Assembly: GCF_019823105.1 (NCBI RefSeq)
Contig: NZ_CP081958.1
Span: forward strand, 2,852,001 to 2,916,000
DNA length: 64,000 bases
Origin: Halobaculum magnesiiphilum
Lineage (GTDB): Archaea > Halobacteriota > Halobacteria > Halobacteriales > Haloferacaceae
Direction: 5' to 3'
The notes under the pieces are model-generated. The model ran no database searches. It had not been told where the DNA came from and saw only the letters and a program-made list of their open reading frames with translations. A program made the position numbers and the translations under genes. Of this stretch, positions 46,199 to 55,430 are shown in pieces (position 1 is the first letter of the stretch; every line of letters starts with the position of its first letter).

Positions 46199-46303
46199 TC
46201 GGGCGGATACCGGCGCGGGCGGGGAGGACGCGACCGGGACTGGCCTCCCGACCGACCCCGGGCACCAGATTCACTTCTCTCGACGGCGTAGTTCCGTGCG
46301 GCC

Positions 46304-46540
46304 ATGTCCGAGGCAGCACTCGACCCCGAGGAGTGCCCGCACGACCTCGACGCCGAGTACCTCTACCCGTCGGACGCGGAGGTGTTGCGGATGGAGTCGA
46401 CCGACGCCGGGATCGCGTTCGTCGTCGAGGTCCCGTGCCCCGACTGTGACGTCTCGCTGGAGGTGACGACCCGCACCGAGTCGGTCGAGGAGTCGGCGCT
46501 GTCGCTCCCGCTCGACGACGCCGAAGACGTGTACGACTGA
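46304..46540 (+). CDS. Small conserved protein with possible zinc-binding cysteines
   Basis: A 78-residue acidic protein with ECPHDLDAEYLYPSDAEVLR and, in the second half, VEVPCPDCDVSLEV. One Cys-x-x-Cys pair plus Cys and His near the N-terminus could bind zinc. It lies 105 nt after leuB with its own AT-rich element upstream, so it is probably not part of the leu operon. Function unknown. Confidence 0.68.
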   Translation: MSEAALDPEECPHDLDAEYLYPSDAEVLRMESTDAGIAFVVEVPCPDCDVSLEVTTRTESVEESALSLPLDDAEDVYD

Positions 46541-46580
46541 CGCGACGCGCCCGGGTTCCCTCCGCGGGCGTCGCGGCTGG

Positions 46581-47039
46581 TCACTCCTGATACGCGAGCC
46601 GGACCTGCTCGAACTTCCCCTTCGATTCGAGGTGTCGCTGGAGCTCGTCGGCGTACTCCTGCGTGAGGCGCTCGGCGGCCTCGAGCTTCTGCTTGTCGAC
46701 CCCGCCGCCGCCGCCACCGGCGCCCAGGAGCGCGTCCTTGATGTCGGAGACGATGTCGCCGAACGGGCCGCCCGAGGAGTCGCCGTCCGGGTCGGGTCCG
46801 CCCATCGCGCCCATCTGCTTCGAGACGTTGTCGAGCTCGGGCATGATCTGTGGCAGCTTCGACGTGTCGGCGACGATCCGGGCGTCTTCGGGGTCTTCGG
46901 CGTCCTCGATCTCGAACTCGACGGCCGTCATGATCAGCCCCCACTCCTGGTTCGAGAACTCCGACTGGCGGATCCGGTCGTTGAACTCGCGGTCGACGGT
47001 CATCCGCTCGCCGACGATCGCGTCGGTCCAGTTGCTCAT
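46581..47039 (-). CDS. Conserved haloarchaeal protein (DUF5799-like)
   Basis: A 152-residue protein that begins SNWTDAIVGERMTVDREFND, then SNQEWGLIMTAVEFEIE, a Gly-rich linker (LLGAGGGGGGVDKQKLE) and a C-terminal helix EYADELQRHLESKGKFEQVR. It resembles proteins I remember as DUF5799; the match was not checked. No catalytic motif. It shares the strand with the halolysin gene just upstream but is separated from it by about 105 nt. Confidence 0.7.
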   Translation of the reverse strand: MSNWTDAIVGERMTVDREFNDRIRQSEFSNQEWGLIMTAVEFEIEDAEDPEDARIVADTSKLPQIMPELDNVSKQMGAMGGPDPDGDSSGGPFGDIVSDIKDALLGAGGGGGGVDKQKLEAAERLTQEYADELQRHLESKGKFEQVRLAYQE

Positions 47040-47145
47040 GCCGGTACGATCGCGGGCGGCGGGTATGTCGGTTTCCCTCCCCGACGGCCGCGGCGGCCCT
47101 CGGGGCCGTCGCTCCCCGCCGATCCCGCGAACTCGTCCGCCGGAT

Positions 47146-48762
47146 CTACTGGTACTCGGTGATGGTCAGCGTGTAGCTGCCCGACCCGCTGTAGGAGTCC
47201 ACGTCGACCTGCATATCGGTAGACGTGTCGGGATCGTCGACGGTGATCGACTCCTGGCTGTCCAGCGAACGCGACGTGTAGTCGTAGTCGCCGGGCGAGG
47301 CGTTCCCCGTGGTGCCGGTGTTGACGTAGAGGTCGAAGTCGGCGTCGGCGGGTCCGTCGAGTTCGACCACGACGCGGCTCGGCGAGGAGTAGTTCCACGA
47401 CCACGTGTAGTCGTCGTAGTCCCAGTAGCCCGAGAGGCTCCCGTCGACCGAGCCGGTCGTCGAATCGCCGCTTCCGCCGTCCCCGCCGTCATCGTCGTCG
47501 CCGTCGTCTCCCCCGCCGCCGCCGGAATCGGCCGGGTCGGTCGTGACGGCCGCGAGCGCGTCGACCTGGCCGCTGCCCTGCTCGTCCGCGGAGAGCCCGA
47601 TGTCGGCCGCGGTCGCCTTCAGGTGATCGCGCAGTTCGAGGGTCGTCAGGTCCGGCCACGCCGCGAGCGTCAATCCGGCGACTCCCGAGGTGACGGGCGT
47701 CGCCATCGAGGTGCCCGACAGCTCCTCGTAGGAGCCGCGCGCCTCCGTCGTCGTCGAGAGGACGTTCACGCCCGGCGCACACAGCTCCACGCTGTCGCCG
47801 TACTGCGAGAACGACGCGAGGTTCTCGTTCGAGTCGACCGCCGAGACGGCCACGCACTCGCTGTACGCAGCGGGATAGCTCACCGACGACGTCCCGCTGT
47901 TGCCGGCGGCGGCGATCACGAGCGCGCCGTTGTCGTCGGCGTAGCTGACGGCGTTCTTCATCGTGTCCGTGTAGCCCCCGCCGCCGAGGCTGAGGTTGAT
48001 CACGTCGGCACCCTCGTCGGCCGCCCACTGGATCGCGTCGGCGATGTCGGCGGTCGAGCCGGAGCCGGACTCGTCGAGCGAGCGCCCGTTGATCAGGGTG
48101 GAGTTCCCCTGCCCGGCGACGCCGCTGCCGTTGTCGACGACCGCGGCCGCACAGCCGGAGACGTGCGTGCCGTGATACTCGTCGCTCGGCGCGTCGGGAG
48201 CCGGGTCCGAGTCGCCGTCGGCGAAGTCGTAGCCGGGGTCCGACGCGTAGTTGCCCGCGAGGTCCGGGTGGTCGTACTGCGCGCCGGTGTCGACGACGGC
48301 GACGGTGACCGACGAGTCGCCGAGCGTCGTGTCCCACGCGTCGTCGGAGTTCACCTGCTGGGGCGCGTACTGGCTGGAGAACTGCGGGTCGTTCGGCGAC
48401 AGCTGCGTCTCCAGCGTCTCGTTTCGCTCGGCGTACTTGACGTGCTCCTTCTTCGTGATCGCCTCGATGAAGTTCTCCCGGGCCACGTCGGCGGCCTCCT
48501 CGGGGAACTTCACGGCCACGTAGCTGAGCGTCTCGTTGCTGTGGACGACCTCGGCGTTGCCGGGCACGTACTGGGCGACCTCGCCCTCGATGTCGTCGGC
48601 CGTGACGGAGACGCCGACGAGGATCTCGTCCTCCTTCGGACCGGGCGAACGACCCTTCCGGGCGGAGGCGACCCCTCCGAAGGCGGCCGCCCCGGCCGCC
48701 GCGCCGGCCAGCTTCAGGAACCCACGACGCATCGTGTCGACACGTTCGGTGTTGTCTGTCAT
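47146..48762 (-). CDS. Halolysin-type subtilase with Tat signal and C-terminal beta domain
   Basis: Secreted serine protease, 538 residues. The Tat motif RRGFLK is at 12-17, followed by a hydrophobic stretch. Residues 40-120 look like an I9 propeptide. The catalytic triad is visible: Asp158 in VAVVDTGAQYDHPD, His197 in HGTHVSGCAA and Ser352 in SGTSMATP. A Gly/Asp linker leads to a C-terminal domain (SLSGYWDYDDYTWSWNY; VVELDGPADADFDLYVNTG) of the prepeptidase C-terminal type. The ATG at 48762 is chosen because the earlier in-frame start adds nothing to the Tat signal. Confidence 0.93.
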   Translation of the reverse strand: MTDNTERVDTMRRGFLKLAGAAAGAAAFGGVASARKGRSPGPKEDEILVGVSVTADDIEGEVAQYVPGNAEVVHSNETLSYVAVKFPEEAADVARENFIEAITKKEHVKYAERNETLETQLSPNDPQFSSQYAPQQVNSDDAWDTTLGDSSVTVAVVDTGAQYDHPDLAGNYASDPGYDFADGDSDPAPDAPSDEYHGTHVSGCAAAVVDNGSGVAGQGNSTLINGRSLDESGSGSTADIADAIQWAADEGADVINLSLGGGGYTDTMKNAVSYADDNGALVIAAAGNSGTSSVSYPAAYSECVAVSAVDSNENLASFSQYGDSVELCAPGVNVLSTTTEARGSYEELSGTSMATPVTSGVAGLTLAAWPDLTTLELRDHLKATAADIGLSADEQGSGQVDALAAVTTDPADSGGGGGDDGDDDDGGDGGSGDSTTGSVDGSLSGYWDYDDYTWSWNYSSPSRVVVELDGPADADFDLYVNTGTTGNASPGDYDYTSRSLDSQESITVDDPDTSTDMQVDVDSYSGSGSYTLTITEYQ

Positions 48763-49029
48763 GCGACGACACCACAGGGGGAGGTCCACAACTTAATTCT
48801 ACTGTAATCTATCCAAATATAATATATCACATCAAGAATTTTGAACTCGAATAAACGACACGTGAGTGGCTTCTCACGGTCGTCTGGGGCGGGCAGGAGA
48901 GCCCGTCTCGCGGCCGAACCCGGCAACGCAGCGGCAGGATTAGAATCACCTCTATCTCGTGTGAAGAAAAGGTTGAAATAGGGGGTGACGAACCGGAACG
49001 CGTATCGGCCGGCACGCGCACCCGCGAGC
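48763..49029. other. AT-rich intergenic region upstream of halolysin
   Basis: About 267 bp between divergent genes. Positions 48795-48855 are strikingly AT-rich for this genome, with ATATAATATATCA and several TATA-like words; the minus-strand AATTAAG near 48796 is a plausible halolysin promoter. The rest contains no ORF that can be supported. Confidence 0.5.
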
Positions 49030-49611
49030 ATGGGACTGATCGAACGGCTCCTGGGGAGACGCGGGGGGCCGTCAACGGGGGACGGGACCCCCGACCCGCG
49101 GGACGGCGACGCCGGACGCGACCGTGACGGCGGACGCGACGGCGCGACATCGGGGCCGCACGGGCCGTGGCGCGACGCCGGCGGGGGGCTCGCGAGACCC
49201 CGTGGGGTCGCGCTGTTCGTCGACGGGCCGAACGTGTTCCGCGAGGAGTTCGACGTGGATCTGGCGGACCTGCGCGCGGCCGCGGAGGCCGACGGCGACC
49301 TCGTCACGGCGCGGCTGTACCTCGACGAGCACGCGACCCCGGGGCTGATCCAGGCCGCGGAGGCGAACGGCTTCCAGGTGGTCACCACCAGCGGCGACGT
49401 GGACGTGAAGCTCGCCGTCGACGTGGCGTCGTTCGCGGCCGAGCGCCGCGCGGCCACGGTCGCGGTCGCCTCCCGCGACACCGACTTCAAGCCGGCGCTG
49501 GAGGTCGCCAACGAGTACGGCCTGCGAACGCTCGCGATCGCGCCGGGGAGCTACGGCCGGTCGGACGCGCTCCGCCGGAGCGCCGACGAGGCGGTAACGC
49601 TCGGGGAGTAG
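49030..49611 (+). CDS. NYN-domain (LabA/DUF88-type) putative ribonuclease
   Basis: A 193-residue protein. After a disordered Gly/Asp/Arg-rich N-terminus (residues 12-58) comes the PIN-like NYN domain: GVALFVDGPNVFREEFDVDL with an acidic residue at the active site, GDVDVKLAVDVASFA and VAVASRDTDFKPALEVANEY, which place further Asp residues. The family acts on RNA. The ATG at 49030 is chosen over an upstream GTG because MGLIERLLGRR looks like a proper start. Confidence 0.83.
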   Translation: MGLIERLLGRRGGPSTGDGTPDPRDGDAGRDRDGGRDGATSGPHGPWRDAGGGLARPRGVALFVDGPNVFREEFDVDLADLRAAAEADGDLVTARLYLDEHATPGLIQAAEANGFQVVTTSGDVDVKLAVDVASFAAERRAATVAVASRDTDFKPALEVANEYGLRTLAIAPGSYGRSDALRRSADEAVTLGE

Positions 49612-49696
49612 GGATCTGACTAGCGGTAGCGACGGCGCGCGTGCTGCCCCCGGAACCACCCATACGCATATGTTCTTTCACTATCAATTGGTACGT

Positions 49697-50095
49697 ATGA
49701 ACCATGTCCTCCTCGCTATCGACGAGAACGACGACCGCGCGGTCGCCCAGGCGGAGACGGTTCGGGACCTGTTCGACGCCGAGGACACGACCGCACACCT
49801 GTTACACGACTTCACCGACAACGTCGAGGGCGCGTCGGTCGGGCAGATCGGCGCCGTCCGACACGCGGCTACGGTCCTCGAGGACGCCGGGATCGCCGTC
49901 GAGTACCACGAGACGAGCGGAACTCCCTCGAGATCGATCATCGAGGCCGCCGACGAACTGGACGTCGACGTGATCAGTATCGCCGGACGCAAGCGCTCGA
50001 AGGCCGGGAAGGCGCTCTTCGGGAGCGTCTCCCAGGAGGTCGTCCTCGGAACGGACCGCCCGGTCCTCTTTTGCACCCGTACGGACGGGCAGTGA
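49697..50095 (+). CDS. Universal stress protein (UspA family)
   Basis: A 132-residue alpha/beta protein: HVLLAIDENDDRAVAQAETV at the start, GIAVEYHETSGTPSRSIIEA, DVDVISIAGRKRSKAGKALFG with the ATP-loop-like G-x2-G-x9-G(S/T) variant, and QEVVLGTDRPVLFCT at the end. Length is close to the family norm. ATP binding is possible because the loop GRKRSKAGKALFGSVS is conserved. Transcribed alone. Confidence 0.88.
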   Translation: MNHVLLAIDENDDRAVAQAETVRDLFDAEDTTAHLLHDFTDNVEGASVGQIGAVRHAATVLEDAGIAVEYHETSGTPSRSIIEAADELDVDVISIAGRKRSKAGKALFGSVSQEVVLGTDRPVLFCTRTDGQ

Positions 50096-50204
50096 CCGGC
50101 GGACGTTCCCTACGGGACGGTTGTCCACCTGAAGGTTCGCCCCGCCGCATCAACCGCCACCCGTCGACCTGCGGCTCGTCGCGCTCACCGGGACGACGGA
50201 GCGG

Positions 50205-51200
50205 TCACGCCAGCGGCGTTCGCTCGACGACCGTGCCGTCGTAGGTGGGGTACTGCTCGACGACCTCGCCCTCGTCGAGGTCGCCCTCCTCGATCATCTC
50301 CTCCAGGAGCCACCACGCAACCTCGACGTGATCGCTTTTGACGGTGTAGAACTCCTCGGGGACCTCCAGCGACTCGAACCGCTCGGGGTCGGCATACGTC
50401 TTCCCGTACACGAGCGTGCCGTCGTCGGTCACCTCGTCGAACGGGCGGCGGAGGTTGCGCGCCATCCGTTTGAGGCGGTTGCGGTGCTGTGCGGCGTCTT
50501 TGAACACGGACGTGCAGAAGTACACCTTCTCGTGGTCGCCCATCACGTCGAGGATCTCCTCCTTCGAGCCGTCGACTGCGGACATGTGACCCTCCTGTAG
50601 CTCGAACCCCTGCTCCTGCATCCGACGGTAGTTCCCGTCGGACATCTCGAACTCGTTGACGTTGCAGAAGTCGGCGGCGCCCTCGTCGAGGAACTCCAGG
50701 AACTCCTCCTCGGCGCGGATGCCGGGGATCTCGAACGCCGGCGTCAGGCCCTCCTCGCAAGCGACGTAGAGGATATCCTCCCACTCGGTGCCGTGGAGGT
50801 CGCCCCACTGCTGGACCGGCGGATGAAAGCGGATCTCGTCGAGGCCGGCCTCCGAGAGCCGGCGCATGTTCTCGCGGCCGCCGGGGATGCCCGTGTAGAG
50901 GTGCGTGTGGTGGTCCTCGCCGAACTCCTCCTTGAGCAGACGGAGATAGCGCGTCGTCTTCCCCATCGCCTCCTGCGGTTCGCCGCCGGTGATGGAGGTG
51001 CCCAGCGCCGACATCCGCTTGGCCTCCTCGATCACGTCCTCGTCGGACTCGACGAGGCGTTCGTTGGCGTATACGTCGGTGACGTTCTTGCGGTTCTCCC
51101 CCAGCGGGCAGTAGAAACAGTCGCGCTGGTCGCAGTAGCCGTAGACGAACAGCACCATCTTTCCCCCTTTGGCGCACTGTTCACAGCCCTTCGAGATCAT
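50205..51200 (-). CDS. Radical SAM protein with CX4CX2C cluster motif
   Basis: A 331-residue putative S-adenosylmethionine radical enzyme. The N-terminus has a Cys pair (GCEQC) and then the cluster motif YCDQRDCFYCPLGEN; spacing is C-x4-C-x2-C rather than the standard C-x3-C-x2-C. ITGGEPQEA matches the SAM-binding GGE motif, and HLYTGIPGGRENMRRLSEAG and DEIRFHPP are typical barrel strands. The substrate is unknown. It is convergent with the universal stress protein gene and divergent from a lipoprotein gene. Confidence 0.85.
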   Translation of the reverse strand: MISKGCEQCAKGGKMVLFVYGYCDQRDCFYCPLGENRKNVTDVYANERLVESDEDVIEEAKRMSALGTSITGGEPQEAMGKTTRYLRLLKEEFGEDHHTHLYTGIPGGRENMRRLSEAGLDEIRFHPPVQQWGDLHGTEWEDILYVACEEGLTPAFEIPGIRAEEEFLEFLDEGAADFCNVNEFEMSDGNYRRMQEQGFELQEGHMSAVDGSKEEILDVMGDHEKVYFCTSVFKDAAQHRNRLKRMARNLRRPFDEVTDDGTLVYGKTYADPERFESLEVPEEFYTVKSDHVEVAWWLLEEMIEEGDLDEGEVVEQYPTYDGTVVERTPLA

Positions 51201-51349
51201 TCAGTGGGCCATCTTTTCGCCCGAGCGGCAAAAGCGGTGCGATACCGCGCCGTTCGTCCGTGTGGGACTGTGACGCGGCCGTCCTCGCCGGCCGGTACCG
51301 CCGTGCGCCAACCACGAAACTGATACCGTTCGCCGTCCACGTGGCGGGC

Positions 51350-52024
51350 ATGTCACGAGAGGCACGCAGACGGGAGTTCCTTCGCGCGACCGGCGGAGCG
51401 CTCGCGGCGGGGACCGCGATCGCGACCAGCGGCTGTCTCGGCGTCATCACCGGCTCCGAGCCGGCCGAGTTCTCCGCGAGCGTCGCCTCCGTCCCGGACG
51501 CGACGCTGGAGTCGACCGGGTTCGAGGAGCATCGGATCGAGCCCATGGAGCTCACCCGAGAGTTCACCGTCGCCGGCCAGACTCGCGAGGTCGTCGTGAC
51601 GAACCAGGTCGCGCAGTACGACAAGGCCGCCGAGGTGCTCGGCGAACGCATCCGCGCGTCGCTGTTCACCGCGTTCTCGACGCCGGCGGTGGACATCGCC
51701 GGACGGACGCTCAACCCCATCGCCGAGTTGAGCACGCGCGAGCTCGCCCGGCGGATGCTCACCCAGTACGACGGGATCGACGACCTCCAGTCCGACGGCG
51801 AGGAGACGGTGGCGGTGCTCGGAACCGACACGACCGTCGGGCTGTTCACCGCCGACGCGACGATCGCGGAGGGGGTCACGACGGAGATCCGGCTCCACGT
51901 CTCGGAGGCCGTCCGATCGGGCGAGGACTTCGTCGTCACCGTCGGCGCGTACCCGACCCGGCTGTCGGGGCAGGCCGAGGACGTCCGGGCGATGATGCGC
52001 GGCGTGACTCACGGCGGGGAGTAA
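51350..52024 (+). CDS. Tat-exported lipoprotein (DUF6517-like)
   Basis: A 224-residue protein. The Tat motif RRREFLRATGG is followed by a hydrophobic stretch and the lipobox TSGCLG, so it should be lipid-anchored outside the cell. The mature part has PAEFSASVASVPDATLESTG, VVTNQVAQYDKAAEVLG and FTAFSTPAVDIAGRTLNPIA. It resembles proteins I recall as DUF6517; not checked. The next lipoprotein gene begins 6 nt after its stop, so the two form an operon. Confidence 0.78.
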   Translation: MSREARRREFLRATGGALAAGTAIATSGCLGVITGSEPAEFSASVASVPDATLESTGFEEHRIEPMELTREFTVAGQTREVVVTNQVAQYDKAAEVLGERIRASLFTAFSTPAVDIAGRTLNPIAELSTRELARRMLTQYDGIDDLQSDGEETVAVLGTDTTVGLFTADATIAEGVTTEIRLHVSEAVRSGEDFVVTVGAYPTRLSGQAEDVRAMMRGVTHGGE

Positions 52025-52030
52025 CCCGCG

Positions 52031-54454
52031 ATGCGGGGGCCCGCCGACAACGCTCACGGAGGGATCGATCCCACTCGACGGGACGTGCTCGCCGCCGCCG
52101 GCACCGCCGGCGCCGCAACGCTCGCGGGCTGTGCGGGCGTTCTCGGCGGCGACGACGCCCCCGAGAGCGAACCCGTCGAGGGCGACCGCGCGCGGGCGCT
52201 CGCCGAGGCACACGCACCGGACCTGTACTTCGGCGTCGGCGAGCGGTGGTTCCCGACGGACCCCCGCGAGTACCTCGAGGGCGACGGCGCCACGCTGGAC
52301 GGCTTCGCGGCGTTCGACGGCTACGCCGGCGAGTACGACCCGGGCGGCGAGCCGCCGAACCGCACGGCCTTCTACAACGCCGTTCGCTACCCCGACACCG
52401 ACCTGACCGTCGTCCAGTACTGGTTCTACTCGGCGTTCGACCAGTTCTCGGTCAACTTCCACTGGCACGACTGGGAGGTGCTGCACGTGTTCCTCGACGT
52501 GGGGGAGGGGTCTGGCGACCCCGACACCGGCGACCCGACGCTGTTGGTCGCATCCTCGCACTCCCGCAAGGTGCCGAACAACGAGTTCCTCGATCCCGAA
52601 ACCGAGCGCGCGAGCGTCATCGCCGAGGTGGGGAGCCACTCCTCCGCGCTGGGGGTCAACGAGACGCCCGCGGAGTTCGAGCGGCTGCCGACCTCGACGG
52701 AGATCCCGGACGTCTCCAACGGCCCGCTCGCGCCCTCCGACATCCCCGCGGCGTACGGCCTGCCCCGCGGGGAGGGATATCGACTCCCGTTCGCGGTGCC
52801 GGAACTCGACGGCGCGCCGGTGTACGAGCACCCCGAGCTGCCGAACGTCACTCGGGAGCACCTCGTGCCCGAGGGGATGACCGTCGGATCGTTCTCGGGG
52901 ATCCCCACCCCGCCCGACGACCTCCCACTCCGGGAGATGGGACTCATGTTCGCGTTCGAGGACGCAGAGGGCGTCGCGGAGGCGGACTACGACTACGCGC
53001 TCGAACCGATGGCCGACCTCGACATCGAGCGCTACGACGGCCCGCAGTTGAGCTTCGAGTTCTCCGTCCCCGCCTTCGCCGAGGACGCCGTCGCCTCCCA
53101 CCTCACGACCGTGGGAACGCCCCAGGCGCAGCCGCGGTTCGCCGACCCGATCGCCGACGTGACGGACCCCCGCCACCGGTCGGCGCTGTCGGAGCGGTTC
53201 GACATCGACGTGACTGGCCTCGCGGGCGACGTGGTCGGCCTGTTGCGGAAGGCGACCGCCAGCGAGGACGCGCCGGGAAGCAACGGCGTCGACACGGATG
53301 AGCCGACCGTCGAGGGGGTCGCGCTCCTCGAATCCGATCCGGAGGCGGTGCCGACGTTCAACGGCGTCGTGGCCCTCCGGGACGTGCCCGCCGGCGAGCA
53401 CCGCCTCACCGTCAACGGCGCGGGGGTCGCGCCGTTCAGCCAGCGGATCGTCCACGGCGAGGAGGGCGGGGACGACGGGGGAACTCCCGACACCACGGGG
53501 CCCGGGTCCACATCGACCGGGGGGACCGGCACCGCGTCCGCGACGACCGACGGAACCGCGTCCGCCGACGGCGACGCGGACAACGACACCGACGGGGGCG
53601 ACGCGGCCGAGACGCCGCCGACCGTCACGACCGCCGGCGTCGACGGCGACGTGGTGGTGACGCCCAACGAGGACGCGGTGAAGGTGCGCGCCGAGCCCGC
53701 CGACGACGCGGGGGAGTTCGGCCGGGTCGCCGTCGAGGACGACTTCGCGGGCCGCCTGTTCGACGGCCTCCCCGCCGACGAGGACGCGGACGGGGTCGCC
53801 GTGTACGCCCACCGCGAGGGAGCCTACACCGCCGAGATCGAGGACGAATCCGGCGCCCTCGGCGCCTTTCGGGTGAACCCCACGGCCGACCAGTCGACCG
53901 CGACGATCCGCGAGGCGCGGACCGGGAAGGCGTCGCTCACGTCGTTCCTGCTCACGCTGCTCGTCGAGACGACCGCCCAGGCGACCGTCTTCGCCGACGG
54001 CGACGCCGAGGGCATCGACGACGTGGGCGTCCCCGACAGCACCGCCGAGCAGCCGGGGAGAGCCGCCGAGGTCGCCGGCGAGGTGGCCGCGGCCGCGGCA
54101 GCGGCGGCCGCGAGCGCGGGCGACGACGATGACGATGACGATGACGATGACGACGACGCCGGAAACGGCGCCGGCGGCGGGGGCGGCGCGGGCGGAGGCG
54201 CCGGGGTCGTGGGGCTCCTGCGGGCGCTGGAGGCGACGACGACGGCCGCCGTTCGGGCGAACGAGGCCGCGCAGTCCGGAAACGCCGCCGGCGCGGACAA
54301 CCGCCTGCGCGGACTGCGTCAGCGAACCGAGGCGCTAACCGACGCGCTCGAACGCAACCGTGACAGCCTCCCCGGACGGCTCCCCGCCCTCGTCGAGCGG
54401 CGTCTGCCGCAGGTCGAGCGGCGGATCGAACAGGCGATACAGGCCGACGCCTGA
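52031..54454 (+). CDS. Large Tat lipoprotein with NPP1/Vps62-like HDWE motif
   Basis: An 807-residue exported protein. TRRDVLAAAGTAG is a Tat signal and LAGCAG the lipobox. The first 250 mature residues contain YWFYSAFDQFSVNFHWHDWE; HWHDWE at 144-149 is close to the GHRHDWE heptapeptide of necrosis-inducing (NPP1/NLP) and related proteins. Downstream are a Ser/Thr/Gly/Asp linker, a beta-rich domain, an Ala-rich stretch, a run of 12 Asp and a Gly-rich hinge, and finally a basic helical end with RLRGLRQRTEALTDALERN. Function is unknown; metal binding and a surface role are inferred. Confidence 0.75.
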   Translation: MRGPADNAHGGIDPTRRDVLAAAGTAGAATLAGCAGVLGGDDAPESEPVEGDRARALAEAHAPDLYFGVGERWFPTDPREYLEGDGATLDGFAAFDGYAGEYDPGGEPPNRTAFYNAVRYPDTDLTVVQYWFYSAFDQFSVNFHWHDWEVLHVFLDVGEGSGDPDTGDPTLLVASSHSRKVPNNEFLDPETERASVIAEVGSHSSALGVNETPAEFERLPTSTEIPDVSNGPLAPSDIPAAYGLPRGEGYRLPFAVPELDGAPVYEHPELPNVTREHLVPEGMTVGSFSGIPTPPDDLPLREMGLMFAFEDAEGVAEADYDYALEPMADLDIERYDGPQLSFEFSVPAFAEDAVASHLTTVGTPQAQPRFADPIADVTDPRHRSALSERFDIDVTGLAGDVVGLLRKATASEDAPGSNGVDTDEPTVEGVALLESDPEAVPTFNGVVALRDVPAGEHRLTVNGAGVAPFSQRIVHGEEGGDDGGTPDTTGPGSTSTGGTGTASATTDGTASADGDADNDTDGGDAAETPPTVTTAGVDGDVVVTPNEDAVKVRAEPADDAGEFGRVAVEDDFAGRLFDGLPADEDADGVAVYAHREGAYTAEIEDESGALGAFRVNPTADQSTATIREARTGKASLTSFLLTLLVETTAQATVFADGDAEGIDDVGVPDSTAEQPGRAAEVAGEVAAAAAAAAASAGDDDDDDDDDDDDAGNGAGGGGGAGGGAGVVGLLRALEATTTAAVRANEAAQSGNAAGADNRLRGLRQRTEALTDALERNRDSLPGRLPALVERRLPQVERRIEQAIQADA
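54121..54160 (+). repeat. GACGAT/GATGAC simple repeat encoding poly-Asp
   Basis: Repeating GAC and GAT codons give a run of twelve Asp in the large lipoprotein. Such repeats change length by slippage; in-frame changes would be in steps of one Asp. Confidence 0.8.
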
Positions 54455-54521
54455 CCCGGCCGTCGGGCACCCTCGTCCCGGGAAGGACAACCGTTACGTA
54501 CGCACACTCGAATGAGGATAC

Positions 54522-55430
54522 ATGACCGAGGAGACCGATCTGGAGAAGCTCAAGCGCGGGACCGATCTGGTCAAGCGCGGGTTCGCGCGGATGCAGAAGG
54601 GCGGCGTCATCATGGACGTCGTCAGCCGGGAGCAGGCCCGCATCGCCGAGGACGCCGGCGCGGTCGCCGTGATGCACCTCGAATCCGTCCCCGCCGACAT
54701 CCGCAAGCGCGGCGGCGTCGCGCGGATGGCCGACCCGGGCAAGTTGGAGGAGGTGATCGACGAGGTGTCGATCCCCGTGATGGGCAAGTGCCGCATCGGA
54801 CACACCGCCGAGGCGCAGATCCTCGAGGCCGCCGGCGCCGACATGCTCGACGAGTCGGAGGTGCTCACCACGGCCGACGAGCGCTACCACATCGACAAGC
54901 GCGAGTTCACCGCGCCGTTCGTCTGCGGCGCCCGAAACCTCGGGGAGGCGCTGCGCCGCATCGACGAGGGCGCGGCGATGATCCGCACGAAGGGTGAGGC
55001 CGGCACCGGCGACGTGAACCAGGCGGTCACCCACCAGCGCTCCATCCAGCGTTCGATCCGCAAGCTCTCGGGCATGAACTACGAGGAGCGCGACGAGTGG
55101 GCCCGGGAGAACGAGGCGCCCCGCGAGCTCGTCCACGAGACGGCCGACATGGGCCGGCTCCCCGTGGTCAACTTCGCCGCCGGCGGCATCGCGACGCCCG
55201 CCGACGCCGCGCTCATGATGCAGCACGGCTGTGACGGCATCTTCGTCGGCTCGGGCATCTTCGGCGCGGAGGACCCGAGCAAGATGGGCGAGGCGATCGT
55301 CCAGGCGGTCAACAACTACGACGACCCCGAGACCCTCAAGGAGATCGCGAAGGGCATCGGCGCCGGCATGAAGGGCCAGGCCAACGAAACGATGCCCGAG
55401 GAGGAGAAGCTCCAGGGCCGCGGCGTCTGA
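54522..55430 (+). CDS. pdxS: Pyridoxal 5'-phosphate synthase subunit PdxS
   Basis: Makes vitamin B6 from ribose 5-phosphate, glyceraldehyde 3-phosphate and ammonia. The 302-residue TIM barrel is highly conserved: [82 protein letters not shown] and [14 protein letters not shown]. The partner glutaminase gene pdxT is not next to it. A TATA-like element lies near 54492 in front of the ATG. Confidence 0.97.
   Translation: MTEETDLEKLKRGTDLVKRGFARMQKGGVIMDVVSREQARIAEDAGAVAVMHLESVPADIRKRGGVARMADPGKLEEVIDEVSIPVMGKCRIGHTAEAQILEAAGADMLDESEVLTTADERYHIDKREFTAPFVCGARNLGEALRRIDEGAAMIRTKGEAGTGDVNQAVTHQRSIQRSIRKLSGMNYEERDEWARENEAPRELVHETADMGRLPVVNFAAGGIATPADAALMMQHGCDGIFVGSGIFGAEDPSKMGEAIVQAVNNYDDPETLKEIAKGIGAGMKGQANETMPEEEKLQGRGV

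Noticed and set aside
44380-46305. 641-residue minus-strand ORF opposite leuC/leuD/leuB
   Set aside because: Ser/Ala/Arg-rich shadow of the real leu genes.
46663-48807. 714-residue plus-strand ORF
   Set aside because: Shadow of the halolysin and its neighbour; composition is Arg/Val-rich without motifs.
51353-53812. 819-residue minus-strand ORF
   Set aside because: Antisense of two lipoprotein genes that have clear Tat signals and lipoboxes.
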